From Schaalia sp. Marseille-Q2122 (lineage in GTDB: Bacteria > Actinomycetota > Actinomycetes > Actinomycetales > Actinomycetaceae): a DNA stretch of 35,101 nucleotides. The stretch is from assembly GCF_903645355.1 (NCBI RefSeq), contig NZ_CAHJXR010000011.1, forward strand, positions 1 to 35,101, given 5' to 3'. Numbering within the stretch: position 1 is the first letter of the stretch; each line of letters starts with the position of its first letter. Below the pieces are notes generated by a model that was not told the origin of the DNA, ran no database searches, and saw only the letters and a list, made by a program, of their open reading frames with translations. This document shows, in pieces, positions 23,690 to 34,000 of this stretch. The translations under genes were made by a program, and so were the position numbers.

Positions 23690-24817
23690 TTAACGAGGCT
23701 GGGGCCAATGATGCAGCGCCTTACTTACCTGTAGCAGCGCACGATCGGGCGAGGCTTTTAACAACCCGTTACGTGCAGCAGCAAAAGCAGGGTGTCCCAT
23801 TTGGAATAGGCGCCCGGCAGTCCTTGACCGACGCATGATCGGATTCGCCCGCCGCGTCCGAAGCTGCGAGTAGCGTGCAAGCGCGGCCTCCACCGTCCCC
23901 TCCGCCTCGCCAAGGCACAGGACCAACGTCGCCGCATCCTCAATACCCTGCCCTGCGCCCTGGGCGAGGTTCGGGGTCATCGCGTGGGCGGCATCGCCCA
24001 TGAGGGCGGTGCTTCCCCGCGTGTACCGGCGCAGTGGGCGGGCGAGGTCGTGAATATCGTGGCGCAAAATGTCCTCGGCTCGCGTGGCCTCAATGCACTC
24101 GCTCACGGGAGAGTGCCAGCCCTGGAAGAGGGAGAGGAGGGCAGCCTTCTCGTCCTCGTTTCGGCCACCCGCCGGGGTGGTGAGCGTAGCAAACCAGTAC
24201 ACGGCATCATGCGGTAGGGGAATACACCCGAAGATCTGGCCGCGTCCCAGGGCCTCGCCAGCGCAGCCCTGCAGGTCAACGGGCTGGTGGGTGACTCCCC
24301 GCCAGGCCGTGTAGCCGCTGTAATGCAGGCCGGGATCGAGGCCGAGCCGCGCGCGATTGCGGCTGTGAATCCCATCGGCCACGATCACAAGGTCCACCTC
24401 GACAGTCTCTCCCGAGGTGTTGATAGAGGGCGAGCCGTCGGCGGCGACCCGCGCGTCGACGCCGTAGCGGATGCGATCCGAGCCAAGCAGTTCGGTCAGG
24501 CGTTCGTGCAGGTCGCGCCGGTGAACGGTGCGCATGGAGGTATAGGCGGCGGCAGGCGCTTTCGTCAGCCAGGACCCGTCAGGGCGGCGTTGCCCCAGTG
24601 TCATGCTGGTCATGCAGTCAGTGGAGATTGCGCGAATCTCATCGCCGATCCCCAGGAAATCGAAGGCCTCGAAAGAGTTCCCAAAGAGGGTCAGGCCAGC
24701 GCCTGTGGTGGCGGGGGCGAAGCTGCGTTCAAAGACGGTGACCTCGTGTCCGCGCTGGTCAAGCCCGATGGCGGCGCTCAGCCCGGCAATCCCTGCTCCA
24801 ATAATGCCAATGCGCAT
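23690..24817 (-). CDS. FAD-dependent monooxygenase (class A flavoprotein)
   Basis: 375 residues. It has an N-terminal Rossmann GxGxxG (IIGAGIAGLSAAI), Glu at the end of the second strand (VTVFERS), the DG motif (IVADGIHSRNR) that contacts FAD and NAD(P)H, and the GD motif (ALMGDAAHAMTPNLAQGAGQGIEDA). These are the three hallmarks of p-hydroxybenzoate-hydroxylase-type enzymes, which hydroxylate aromatic or related substrates using NAD(P)H and O2. Substrate unknown. Length is normal. ATG 24817 has only a close GGTGGAGC upstream. It stands alone, transcribed away from rmuC. Confidence 0.92.
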   Translation of the reverse strand: MRIGIIGAGIAGLSAAIGLDQRGHEVTVFERSFAPATTGAGLTLFGNSFEAFDFLGIGDEIRAISTDCMTSMTLGQRRPDGSWLTKAPAAAYTSMRTVHRRDLHERLTELLGSDRIRYGVDARVAADGSPSINTSGETVEVDLVIVADGIHSRNRARLGLDPGLHYSGYTAWRGVTHQPVDLQGCAGEALGRGQIFGCIPLPHDAVYWFATLTTPAGGRNEDEKAALLSLFQGWHSPVSECIEATRAEDILRHDIHDLARPLRRYTRGSTALMGDAAHAMTPNLAQGAGQGIEDAATLVLCLGEAEGTVEAALARYSQLRTRRANPIMRRSRTAGRLFQMGHPAFAAARNGLLKASPDRALLQVSKALHHWPQPR

Positions 24818-24998
24818 GCTCCACCGACCTTTCGTGATGCGTCGCTGATGAGCTTAGGGGATTGAGCTACGCGAGGGAAGGCTTCGCGCCCATGGCCACC
24901 GTGAGGGCTGCACAGGATCTGCGGCGGACGGGAGGTTAACGAAAAGAACGCAATTGGAGCGCTACCAGGTGCTTCACGCAAATACGGGGTGGCGGGCG

Positions 24999-25004
24999 TA
25001 ACGT
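24999..25004 (+). promoter_or_regulatory. -10 element (TAACGT) of rmuC
   Basis: TAACGT, seven bases (GAACAGC), then ATG at 25012. The hexamer is identical to the rph -10. A GTG at 25003 lies inside it and is therefore an unlikely start. Confidence 0.5.
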
Positions 25005-25011
25005 GAACAGC

Positions 25012-26529
25012 ATGGATTGGACGCATTTTCTTTTGGGCATGATCTCCCTTGCGGTGGGCGCTCTTGTGGGGTGGTTGGCCGCGCGCGCACGCACCCCACT
25101 TGACGCTCAAGGACGCGTGGAGGTCCTGGAACAGACGCTGGCATTGACCACTCAGGAGCGCGAGCGTGAAAACGCCCAGTGGCAGGCGCGCCTGGCAGAC
25201 GCTGAACGCCACCTGCAGGCCGTCCAACAGCACCACCTTGAGGAAAGTCAACGCTCTACCGGGCAATGGGCGGGACGGGTAGCCGCCCTCGAACAACAGC
25301 TCGCCGATAATGCCCAGCGTCACCTTGAAGAGCGCCGTAAGGACAATACACAATGGGCCCAGCGTCTGGATGCCTCCGAGCAGCGCTTGCGCGAGCAAGC
25401 CGCCGCCCATGCTGAAGAACTCCAGCGTCGCAGCGCTGAAGACCTCGACAATGCTGAAGAAGAACACCGTATTCTCGAGGCACTCGCCCCGGTGACCAAA
25501 CACCTGGATGCGATGGCGGTCAAACTTGCCGACATGGAAAAAGCGCGTGAACAGCAGTACGGGGCGCTTGGTGAGCAGTTGGCCCGCGCTCAAGAAAATG
25601 ACGAGAAGCTCCGCGCGCTCACCTCCTCGCTCAACGGTGCCCTGCGCAATAGCCGTATTCGTGGCTCCTGGGGCGAAGCCCAGCTGCGCAATATCGTCGA
25701 GGCGGCGGGTATGGTGGAGCGCGTTGATTTCGACGTGCAAGTCACCCAGCGAGGTGAGGACACCACTGGCCGCCCGGATATGCTCATTCACCTGCCGGGG
25801 GAGAAGATCATTCCTCTGGACGCCAAGGTTCCTTTCGAGGCCTACATTGAAGCCCAGAGCATTGCCGCAGGGGTCTCGCGCACGCAAGACCTCCACCGTG
25901 AAGGCCTTCTCGAGCAGCATGCCAAGGCCCTGCGCGGGCACGTTGACGATTTAGCCAAGCGTTCCTATTGGAGTGCCCTGCCCAGCAGCCCCGACTTCGT
26001 CATTGCCTTCATCCCCTCCGAAGCCCTCCTCGGAGCGGCGCTCGAAACCGACCCTGAACTGCTGAACTACGCCTTCAGTAAGAAGGTTGCCCTCGTCTCG
26101 CCTGTCAGCCTGTGGTCGGTCATGCGCTCCATTAACTACGCCTGGCAGCAGCAACTCATCACCGAGGAAGCCAAAGATCTCTTTGACCTTTCCCGCGAAC
26201 TCTACGGGCGCCTGGCCACGCTTGGCACACACGCGGAAAACATGCGTAAAGCCATTGAACGCTCCGTCACCTCGTGGAATAAGTTTGCTGGATCCCTGGA
26301 AAGCCGAGTGCTCGTCACCGCCCGCAAACTCAATAGCCTTGATGAGGGCACGCTACTGAAGGCTTTGGATCCGATCGAGCAGATGCCCAATGCGCTCGGT
26401 GCCCCAGAACTAGTAGATGAGCCCGCAACGCCCGGCGCTCAAGAACTCACGGGTCCACCGAGCGCGCCTGAGGCCAGTGTCGGCCGGTTAGCCCGTGATG
26501 GCAGCGCAGAAGAGGATGCCGCCAGCTAG
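25012..26529 (+). CDS. rmuC: DNA recombination protein RmuC
   Basis: 505 residues. One N-terminal membrane helix (~5-27, FLLGMISLAVGALVGWLAAR), a long coiled coil (~35-190, rich in Gln/Glu/Arg/Ala heptads), then the RmuC nuclease-like domain (~200-440) with RGSWGEAQLRNIVEAAGM, GRPDMLIHLPGEKIIPLDAKVPFEAY and DFVIAFIPSEALLGAAL. RmuC limits inversions at short inverted repeats and has a PD-(D/E)xK-like core; the D..K of LDAKVPF is present. The C-terminal ~60 residues are disordered. Convergent with folA (63 bp gap, no clear terminator). Confidence 0.95.
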   Translation: MDWTHFLLGMISLAVGALVGWLAARARTPLDAQGRVEVLEQTLALTTQERERENAQWQARLADAERHLQAVQQHHLEESQRSTGQWAGRVAALEQQLADNAQRHLEERRKDNTQWAQRLDASEQRLREQAAAHAEELQRRSAEDLDNAEEEHRILEALAPVTKHLDAMAVKLADMEKAREQQYGALGEQLARAQENDEKLRALTSSLNGALRNSRIRGSWGEAQLRNIVEAAGMVERVDFDVQVTQRGEDTTGRPDMLIHLPGEKIIPLDAKVPFEAYIEAQSIAAGVSRTQDLHREGLLEQHAKALRGHVDDLAKRSYWSALPSSPDFVIAFIPSEALLGAALETDPELLNYAFSKKVALVSPVSLWSVMRSINYAWQQQLITEEAKDLFDLSRELYGRLATLGTHAENMRKAIERSVTSWNKFAGSLESRVLVTARKLNSLDEGTLLKALDPIEQMPNALGAPELVDEPATPGAQELTGPPSAPEASVGRLARDGSAEEDAAS

Positions 26530-26592
26530 GCAATAGCGTGACCACGACGTTCCGATAGGCGACATGGCAGTGCGGACGGCAAAGTGTGGGTC

Positions 26593-27123
26593 TTAGCCTC
26601 GCACCCAGGTCGTCACCTTCCAGCGGGCATCGCCTGACACCTCACGCCATTCCATGTCTGAACGTTCGGGGTCAGGACGCCACACGGAGGGATCAATTCG
26701 GGGCGCGCGCACGAGGGGCGTATCCTCAGGCAGGCCAGCGGTCACATCCACATCCAGGTCCGTCACCACCAGCTCATCAACGATCTCCATGGCCTCGGCA
26801 TACACGGCCCCGCCACCTGTCACCCAGACGACGTCCACACCATCAGCCGCAGCGCGCTGAGTGGCCACGCTCAAGGCCTCACCCAGGGAATGGACAACCA
26901 CGGCGCCCTCGGCCACATAGTCACGCGAGCGGGTAATGACAATATTCAGGCGGCCCGGCAGTGCCCCACCCAAAGCCTCCCACGAGGCGCGGCCCATAAT
27001 AATCGGCGCCCCCATCGTCGTCTTCTTAAAGTGGGCGAAATCGGCCGGAACATGCCAGCACATATCCGTGCCCGTGCCCAAGACTCCCGTGCGGTCCTGA
27101 GCCCAAATACTTGCAACAATCAC
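26593..27123 (-). CDS. folA: Dihydrofolate reductase
   Basis: 176 residues. [15 protein letters not shown] at the N-terminus, the [13 protein letters not shown] segment binding NADPH and folate, [24 protein letters not shown] and [14 protein letters not shown] are all DHFR signatures. It reduces dihydrofolate to tetrahydrofolate, regenerating the cofactor consumed by ThyA. The GTG start overlaps the thyA TGA by four bases (GTGA), so the two are translationally coupled. Length is normal. Confidence 0.96.
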   Translation of the reverse strand: MIVASIWAQDRTGVLGTGTDMCWHVPADFAHFKKTTMGAPIIMGRASWEALGGALPGRLNIVITRSRDYVAEGAVVVHSLGEALSVATQRAAADGVDVVWVTGGGAVYAEAMEIVDELVVTDLDVDVTAGLPEDTPLVRAPRIDPSVWRPDPERSDMEWREVSGDARWKVTTWVRG

Positions 27124-27923
27124 ACTGCCACCGGAGCCTTAATCGTGGGGTGGTGCTCGTAACCGTCCACCACAACATCTTCAAAATCGTAGTCAAACAT
27201 GGACGCTGCCTTGCGTAGCGCCAAGGTGGGGAAGGGGTAGGGATCGCGTGAGAGCTGCTCGCGCACCTGCTCCATATGGTTGGAGTAAATGTGGCAATCC
27301 CCGCCCGTCCACACAAAGTCACCGACCTCCAGGCCAGCCTGCTGAGCAAACATGTGGGTCAGCAGGGAGTAGGAGGCAATATTAAAGGGCACGCCCAAGA
27401 ACATGTCGGCACTGCGCTGATACAACTGCAGGCTCAAACGCCCATCAGCTACATGCAGCTGGAAGAACGCATGGCAGGGTTCCAGAGCCATCTGCGGCAG
27501 GGCGCCGACATTCCACGCTGACACCAGCATACGGCGCGAATCCGGGTTCGTTCGCAAAGTCTCGAGCACCTGCGAAATCTGATCGATGGAGTGCCCATTG
27601 GCATCCATCCATGATCGCCACTGCACTCCGTACACCGGGCCCAGATTGCCGTCCTCGTCAGCCCACTCATTCCAAATACGGATGCCATTGTCCTGCAGCC
27701 ACCGCACATTGGAATCCCCTCGCAGGAACCACAGGAGTTCACCCACGATGGACTTCATATGGACGCGCTTGGTGGTGATCAGCGGAAAACCCTTCGACAG
27801 GTCGTAGCGCAGCTGCGCGCCAAAGAGCGAGGTCGTGCCCGTACCCGTGCGGTCACCCTTGGGGGTTCCTTCGCGAAGGATGCGTTCTAATAGGTCCTCG
27901 TATTGACGGTCAATGACGGTCAC
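27120..27923 (-). CDS. thyA: Thymidylate synthase
   Basis: 267 residues from the GTG at 27923, chosen because GAGGAG lies six bases upstream; the open frame begins eight codons earlier without a site. Signatures are [18 protein letters not shown], the conserved WNEWADEDG region, catalytic Cys in [31 protein letters not shown] and GDCHIYSNH. It methylates dUMP to dTMP with methylene-tetrahydrofolate. It is followed directly by folA. No thyX is seen in this window. Confidence 0.97.
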   Translation of the reverse strand: MTVIDRQYEDLLERILREGTPKGDRTGTGTTSLFGAQLRYDLSKGFPLITTKRVHMKSIVGELLWFLRGDSNVRWLQDNGIRIWNEWADEDGNLGPVYGVQWRSWMDANGHSIDQISQVLETLRTNPDSRRMLVSAWNVGALPQMALEPCHAFFQLHVADGRLSLQLYQRSADMFLGVPFNIASYSLLTHMFAQQAGLEVGDFVWTGGDCHIYSNHMEQVREQLSRDPYPFPTLALRKAASMFDYDFEDVVVDGYEHHPTIKAPVAV

Positions 27924-28067
27924 AGTGGTCTCCTCTACTTCGCGCACGTGCGCGCACGGCGCGCATCCTCATACGCGCAGCCGTACCCTCCCAGCCTAGC
28001 AACGATGAGGGGCGCGACCCCTACGGTCACGCCCCTCGATCAGAAGTGTCTCAGTAGGCAGCCAGCC

Positions 28068-28481
28068 TCACTCTGCGACCTGCTCAGAGGTGAAGACGTG
28101 AGTGTACGGGGTGGCCTTCGCGAGGGTGTGGGCGATGGTGCAGTTGCGATTGATTGCGCCCTCTGCGCGGCGCAGCAGCGCAGCCTTTTCGTCCTCACTG
28201 AGGGAGGACATGTCCTGGATGAGCTCCACGGTGAAGGACTCGAACTGGTCGGCGTCCTCGTTGTATTCACCGCCAACGGTGGTGATCTGCGCGAAATCTT
28301 CACCGAGGGCACCTTGCATGCGCACGTCAGAGGACATGGCGTTGCAGCCAGCCAAGGCGAGCTTGAGCAGGTCACCGGGGGAGAATTCACCTTCGCCAGA
28401 GCCGATGGCAACCTCGGCGCCGCGAGCATTACGAGCGACATAGCGGCGGGTGCCAACACGTTCCAAGTACAGCATTGCCAT
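28068..28481 (-). CDS. OsmC/Ohr family peroxiredoxin-like protein
   Basis: 137 residues with a GAGGAG ribosome site five bases before the ATG. The family's two reactive cysteines are present in LALAGCNAMSSDVR and INRNCTIAHTL, preceded by GEFSPGDLL. OsmC/Ohr proteins reduce organic or other hydroperoxides in the cytosol using thiols. Sequence resembles the general OsmC/YhfA branch more than Ohr, so the substrate is open. It lies just downstream of the DUF2505 gene on the same strand (71 bp) and could be cotranscribed. Confidence 0.92.
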   Translation of the reverse strand: MAMLYLERVGTRRYVARNARGAEVAIGSGEGEFSPGDLLKLALAGCNAMSSDVRMQGALGEDFAQITTVGGEYNEDADQFESFTVELIQDMSSLSEDEKAALLRRAEGAINRNCTIAHTLAKATPYTHVFTSEQVAE

Positions 28482-28552
28482 AAGAACTCCTCAAAAGTGT
28501 CTGTGATGATGGCAGAAAACTCAGCACCTGAAGGTGCAGGTGGAGCAAAATC

Positions 28553-29041
28553 CTACTCCGCTTGCTCCAGCCAGCGCTCGGCGAATTCTTCTTCCTTGCG
28601 GGCAAAAAGAGCCATCTGCTCTTCCAGCTTCTGCTCGATACGTCCACCCAGGAAGGGGATCGACACCGTCAATTCCCCCGTGATTGTGCGGCGCGTGACC
28701 CCATCGTCTTCAACGCACAGCGACTGAGAGGACATGCGAATGGGCAGTCCTGGGAAATCGCCCACACCCTCGCCGGACAGGGTCTGGTCTGAGGCCATCT
28801 CCCATGTTTCCGTGAGGGTAATAACAGTGTCTGAAGGGACGAAACGGTTTGCGGGCTCGGGAAGCAACGTGGCATCCACGGGCACGCGGGACACGATCGC
28901 GCGAGGGTTGGCGCGGTCAGCCTCGACCTGCGCATTGACTCGGGCGGCAGCGAAACGTCCGCGCGTGTAGTCGACGTTGGTGAGCATCTTCTCAACGGCG
29001 GCGATGGGGGCGGGGTAGGTGATGGTGTGCTCGAAACGCAT
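28553..29041 (-). CDS. DUF2505 family protein (SRPBCC-like)
   Basis: 162 residues. MRFEHTITYPAPIAAVEKMLTNVDYTRGR at the start and the Gly-rich TGELTVSIPFLGGRIEQKLEE near the end followed by a terminal helix are typical of DUF2505, an actinobacterial family with a START/SRPBCC-like cavity fold. No catalytic residues are known; a lipid or hydrophobic ligand is inferred from the fold. A CCGGAG site lies five bases before the ATG. It is divergent from pdtaS with 64 bp between start codons. Confidence 0.85.
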   Translation of the reverse strand: MRFEHTITYPAPIAAVEKMLTNVDYTRGRFAAARVNAQVEADRANPRAIVSRVPVDATLLPEPANRFVPSDTVITLTETWEMASDQTLSGEGVGDFPGLPIRMSSQSLCVEDDGVTRRTITGELTVSIPFLGGRIEQKLEEQMALFARKEEEFAERWLEQAE

Positions 29042-29093
29042 GGGAACTCCGGGGAAAGTGGGTGGACATTCTTCACTGCGGGCGAGGCCCTAC

Positions 29094-29099
29094 TACAGT
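29094..29099 (+). promoter_or_regulatory. -10 element (TACAGT) of pdtaS
   Basis: TACAGT, six bases (GGGGCT), then ATG at 29106. A frame open further upstream would run through this promoter and into the DUF2505 start, so 29106 is preferred. Confidence 0.55.
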
Positions 29100-29105
29100 G
29101 GGGCT

Positions 29106-30566
29106 ATGCGTAGTCTGAAGCAACTGGTCGAGAGTGCCACGGCAAAACCACTGCCCGAAGAAGATCTTAACTGGCTTCACCTTCTTCTTGCCGACTGGCA
29201 GGTGCTTGCTGACCTTGCGGCAGCTGACCTTGTTTTGTGGGTGCCGACGGACCAGGGGCGTTTTATTGCGATCGCGCACTGCCGTCCGGGTACGTCCTCG
29301 ACGGTTCATGTGGATGACATTATTGGCCTCTACCTTCCTTCCGCGCGTGAGGCGGCCTTGCGTGAGGCCATGGAGACGGGCGAGGTGATCCGCTCGGCGA
29401 CGGCCCGCTGGGCAGGTACGTACACTGTCAGTGAGGTGTGCGTGCCCGTTTATCGAGGTGGTCGCGTGATTGCGGTCATTACGCGGGAGACGAATATTGC
29501 CTCGCCGCGTTTGGCGACCGGCTTTGAGCAGTGGGGGCAGCGTGCTTCCGATCAACTGTGCGCGATGATCGCCCGGGGCGAGTACCCCTATGATTCGACT
29601 CCGGCGACGGCTGTCAGTGGCGCTCCGCGTGTGAGTGACGGCGTCATTGTCATTGACCGTGAGGGCGTCATTTTGCATCGCACGCCCCCGGCGGTGTCGT
29701 GTATGCGCCGTCTGGGTATTCGCCATTCCATGACGGGCAGGATCCTTGCTGAAGAGATCACCGATGTCATGATTGACTCCCCGACGGTGGATGAGGGGAC
29801 GCCTCTGGTCATTATGGGCAGGGCGTCGTGGACCACCGAGATTGCCGCTCATTCCTCGTCCATTACGATGCGTGCCCTGCCACTCCTTGAGGATGGGCAT
29901 CGCGTGGGGGCCGTCATTTTGACCCGTGACGTGTCAGAAAAGCGCCTCCATGAGCAAGAGCTCATTACGAAGGACGCGACCATTCGGGAAATCCACCACC
30001 GCGTGAAGAACAATCTTCAGCGCGTGTCGGCGCTGCTGCGCCTCCAGTCGCGTCGCTCCGATCAGGAGGCCGTCAAGGTTGCTTTGGCTGAGGCTGAGCG
30101 CCGTGTGCAGGCTATCGCTACCGTGCACGAGGCTCTGTCGCAAAACGTTGACGAGAGCGTGAATTTTGACGAGGTCCTGCGGTCGATCCTGCGCATGGTG
30201 GGCGCGGTCTCGTCAACGGATCACGCGGTGGAGGTCATTACCACCGGGAGTTTCGGTAGCCTGGGCGCCGATCATGCGCAGGCTCTGGCGACTATCCTGA
30301 ACGAGCTGGTGGCGAATTCGATTGAGCATGGTCTGAAGGATCGCGATGGCACGGTGTGGGTGGACGCCGAACGCATTAACGGCTCTTTGGTGATCACTGT
30401 TGCGGATAATGGCGTGGGTTTTGAGCCGGGCACGCCGATGTCGGGCTTGGGTACCCAGATTGTCAATCAGATGGTGCGCGGTGAATTGCGTGGCACGATC
30501 GAGTGGGATCTGCGTCCTGAGGGTGGCACGATTGTCACCTTGCGTGTGCGTGATGGGCATGCGTGA
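29106..30566 (+). CDS. pdtaS: PdtaS-type soluble sensor histidine kinase
   Basis: 486 residues, no membrane segment. An N-terminal GAF-like domain (~30-160), a PAS domain (~175-280, with DGVIVIDREGVILH), then a HisKA_2 dimerisation domain with phosphoacceptor His297/298 in REIHHRVKNNLQRVSALLRLQ. The ATPase domain carries N box NELVANSIEHGL, VADNGVGF and GLGTQIVNQMV. This matches M. tuberculosis PdtaS (Rv3220c), which phosphorylates the antiterminator PdtaR, an RNA-binding ANTAR regulator; no pdtaR lies in this window. It is convergent with whiB1, as in mycobacteria (Rv3219-Rv3220c). Confidence 0.93.
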   Translation: MRSLKQLVESATAKPLPEEDLNWLHLLLADWQVLADLAAADLVLWVPTDQGRFIAIAHCRPGTSSTVHVDDIIGLYLPSAREAALREAMETGEVIRSATARWAGTYTVSEVCVPVYRGGRVIAVITRETNIASPRLATGFEQWGQRASDQLCAMIARGEYPYDSTPATAVSGAPRVSDGVIVIDREGVILHRTPPAVSCMRRLGIRHSMTGRILAEEITDVMIDSPTVDEGTPLVIMGRASWTTEIAAHSSSITMRALPLLEDGHRVGAVILTRDVSEKRLHEQELITKDATIREIHHRVKNNLQRVSALLRLQSRRSDQEAVKVALAEAERRVQAIATVHEALSQNVDESVNFDEVLRSILRMVGAVSSTDHAVEVITTGSFGSLGADHAQALATILNELVANSIEHGLKDRDGTVWVDAERINGSLVITVADNGVGFEPGTPMSGLGTQIVNQMVRGELRGTIEWDLRPEGGTIVTLRVRDGHA

Positions 30567-30594
30567 GCCATTGCGGCGGTACGGCGCGTAAAGA

Positions 30595-30645
30595 CACCTG
30601 TGGGCCTGCATCGTGCGTTATGCACGTGATGCAGGCCCACAGGTG
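30595..30645. terminator. Bidirectional terminator between pdtaS and whiB1
   Basis: A perfect 18-bp stem, CACCTGTGGGCCTGCATC (30595-30612) with its complement at 30628-30645, extended by GTGC/GCAC and a GTTAT loop with a two-base bulge. It lies between the two convergent stops. Confidence 0.9.
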
Positions 30646-30663
30646 AAAAGGGCTCACCCTGTT

Positions 30664-30912
30664 TCAGGAGGCGCGACGGGCGCGAGCGGTGCGGCGCTTG
30701 AGAGAGCGACGTTCTTCTTCGCTCATGCCACCCCAGACTCCTGAATCCTGGTTGTTCTCGATTGCCCATTGCAGGCAGACTGCCTTGACGGAGCAGGTAT
30801 TGCATACGGCTTTCGCTTCAGCAGCCTGTGCAACGGCAGGTCCGGTATTCCCAATGGGGAAAAAGAGTTCAGGGTCGACGCTCAGGCAGGCCGCTTCACT
30901 CCGCCAGTCCAT
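30664..30912 (-). CDS. whiB1: WhiB1 iron-sulfur transcription regulator
   Basis: 82 residues. Cys9, Cys37, Cys40 and Cys46 are at the same positions as in M. tuberculosis WhiB1, and DWRSEAACLSVDPELFFPIGN and GVWGGMSEEERRSLKRR are near-identical to it. The [4Fe-4S] cluster is redox- and NO-sensitive in that protein, and WhiB1 works bound to the primary sigma factor. GGAG lies nine bases before the ATG. TTGACG around 30990 on the minus strand is a candidate -35, but no good -10 follows it. Separated from the FtsK-like gene upstream by 181 bp, so it probably has its own promoter. Confidence 0.97.
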   Translation of the reverse strand: MDWRSEAACLSVDPELFFPIGNTGPAVAQAAEAKAVCNTCSVKAVCLQWAIENNQDSGVWGGMSEEERRSLKRRTARARRAS

Positions 30913-31093
30913 GGTGGTGTACTCCGTTCACACAATGAAGTCTCTGTCGATGGGACAGATTCTCGGTAAGAGGCAAAAACAACTAGCGTCAAGTCTTGTC
31001 TATTCAAGCGGGCCAGGCAATAGCAATGAGAAGGAAAATGAAGGTCAGCGGTGTGTAAATCGTCACGTTAGGCAGGTGGTGGTGAAACGCACC

Positions 31094-34000
31094 TCATCGT
31101 GGCATTTTATCTTCAACAAGAAGGCAACGTTCGAGTATTCCGTGGTGCCAGATGATGCCGCTGCGGGCGTCTCGGCACGGGCGCGCGATCCAGGGGTGAG
31201 CCCCTCCTGCTTTCATCGCCAACGCCCGGCTGACCTCCTCTCGTGGAGCTAAGGCGATAATGACCGGCGAGGTCGAAGCCGCCAGCTGCGTCCACTGCTG
31301 CACAGGAAGGATTGTGGGTCCTTCCTCCTCATTCCTTAGGAGGCCAAGGGCTTCAGCGTGGGCGTTGGCGCCGTCGCCAATGAGGGTGATGTCCTCGGCG
31401 GCAGGAAGGCTGATTGTTTCGAGGGGTGCTCCGATGAGCAGTTGCGCTCGCGGCTTGGGTGGCCGTGTTGATCTCTCTGGCGAGGTGCTCGCCCCCTCTT
31501 CCGTTGGGCAATCCCCCTCGCTCCGACCGTGGTGGCCGTCAGAGGCGTCGAGTTCGCTACGCATGGGGGAGCGGACGCGCCAGGCTGCGGGGGCGTGCGT
31601 GGCTGCGGGGGCGTGAGTGGGCGTTGGGGTGTGCGCGGTTGCTGGGGTCGAGGTGGTGGCTGAGTGTTCCTCGGCCGCACGGTGCGTGAGGAATAGGGGA
31701 TACAGGCTGAGGGGGAGTTGCACCTGGGGCCAGGATTGGCCCTCAACGCTGAGGGGGTGGTCGGTGGCAGCCTCGGGGGCACTAAGGAGCAGGGCGCGCC
31801 CGGGGAGAGCCTCGGTGGGGTGTGCGCGCGTCGCGCCAATGCGTTGGAGTTCATGGTCGTGATGGGCGATGAGCAGGCGGTAGCTCATGACGCCGCTTTC
31901 GCGATCCCAGAGACTGGGCTGTTCAGGATGGCCGATGACGAGGGTGAGGCCGTGGCCGTGGCCGTGGGCGCTGTGGAGCATCTGATTCCACAGGCTGTGG
32001 GCGGCGGCGGTGCCGATGTCTCGTTCAAGGGCGCGCAGGAGGGCGGGCTGGTCTTCAATGGCGATGATGCTGGGGCCGTGGGCCTCAGCCTCGTGGAGGA
32101 GGTGGGCGATGCTGACGCCGTCCTCCACAGGCAGAAGGCTGGCGGGGCGAGCGTGGGCATTGCGGGTGCGGGACGACTGGCTAGAGCCCGCTGCCTCAGC
32201 GTCAGCTGCGCCCCTCCACAGGGAGGGGTCGACGCTGCACACGTGGAGAGGCCTGCCCATCTCGGCGGCGATTGCGCTGGCCAGGGCCCTGACAGCGGCG
32301 GCGATGGAGGCGCTATTGCGGCGTGAGCCTTCGATGCGGATATGCCCGCCCACCCAGCGCAGGGGAGAGTGCAGGCCTTGCGCGATACCGTCAACGAGGC
32401 CGATGCCGATACCCTCCTCAGCGGAGGAAAGAGCAACCTCGCTCCAGGGCAGGTCCTCGGGGAGATCCTTGGCCCACAGCGGTGGCGTCCCAGCGGACAG
32501 GGGCGTGCAGGAGTGATGCCAGTGCTCGGAAAGGCCGTCAATGACACGACCAGGGTGAGGAATCCACGCGCATTGGATCTCCCCCTGATCGGAGAGGATC
32601 GCCCTGCCGGGGATGCGGGGTAGCTGCGCGGCAGCTGAACTGTGGATGAGCAGCTGTGAGGCGGATTCCTCTCGGCAGCGCAGGGCAAGGCGCAGGTCAA
32701 TATTGGCCAGGAGTCCAGGGGTGAGGGCCTGATCGGGGCGCTGTGTAGCCAGCAGAATATGCAGTCCCAAGGAGCGCCCCTGCGCGGCCATGCTCATGAG
32801 CAGCTGGAAGGCTTCGGGGTGCTGGGCGGACAGGGCCGTGAACTCATCGCAGGCCAGGAGGACGCGCGGTGGAGCAGGGTGGGGGTAGGCGCCAGCGAGG
32901 GCGGCAGCCTCCCACTGGGCGAGGTCACTAAATCCGGCCTGGGCGAGGTCGTGTTCGCGTTGGCGCAGGAGGGTGCGCACACCCACGAGGGCGCGCTCGG
33001 TGCGGGAGGGGTGAAGGTCGGTCAGAGTGGCCTCGACATGGGGCAGTCCCGCGAGGGCCGCAAAGGTGGCACCCCCTTTGTAATCAATGAGGACCATCCG
33101 CAGCTGGGCTGGGGAGTAGCGCGCTGCCAAGCCAATAATCCAGGTCAGCAGGGCAACGGACTTGCCCGATCCGGTGGTTCCGACGATGACCGCGTGGGGG
33201 CCGTGGGCAACCATATCCACTGTCACAGGCCCCGCAGCGCCTAGCCCAAGACCGATGGAGAGGCTGCCCGTGGGGTTGGGCTCATCGGGGCGCTCAAGGA
33301 ATCCTAGAGAGTGCGCCTCCACACTGTCGGGCAGGAGTCCTGCCCCGTGGGTGTCTGCTTCGCTGCGGAAACACTGCTCGATCCACGTCCAGGACACTGC
33401 GGCCGCAGCGGGCAGGGGGTAGTCCCACCATGCGCCGAGGTCATCTAGGTCGCGGGCAACGCCAATATGCGCAATATCTGGGGCCAGGTGATCTGCGCAG
33501 AAGGGGCAGTGGGCGGAAGCAAGAAGATGCACAGTTCGAGCGCCATTCCCGCAGATCAAAAGGTGCGGGTGTGGTGTCGCTTCGGCGCTGGCGAATGGGC
33601 GGGAGGCAAAGAAATCCTCGCAGGCCGGGTCGACACTGATGGTGCATCCGCCCGAGGGGAGGCTCGCAAAAGCTGCGAGATAGAGGGCATACGGTAGCGG
33701 ATCCGCGCCGTGGACCGCCGGATAGTGCGAGGAAAGAGCCGACTGTGTTCCTCGGGAGGAGGATGTTGGGGCGGTGGCCTCGTTCCACAGGTCCACAACG
33801 AGGCTCCCGCTGCCACGCCCGAAGTGCGCCACTGCCTCCGAGGTGCGACTCGCCTTGCCCGAGGCGCCCGTCAGCACTCGTAGGGGCAAGATCAGCGCGC
33901 CCGAGAGGGGAGTGTGGGGCAACGAAGTGTGAGGGAGCGAGGTGTGGGGAAGCACCTGCCCCGAGGCATGCGCTTCCTTATGGGCCAGGGTAAGGAGCAC

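Noticed and set aside
23602-23838. Small plus-strand gene upstream of the DASS transporter
   Set aside because: No ribosome site, overlaps the 3' end of the monooxygenase on the other strand, and no recognisable protein.
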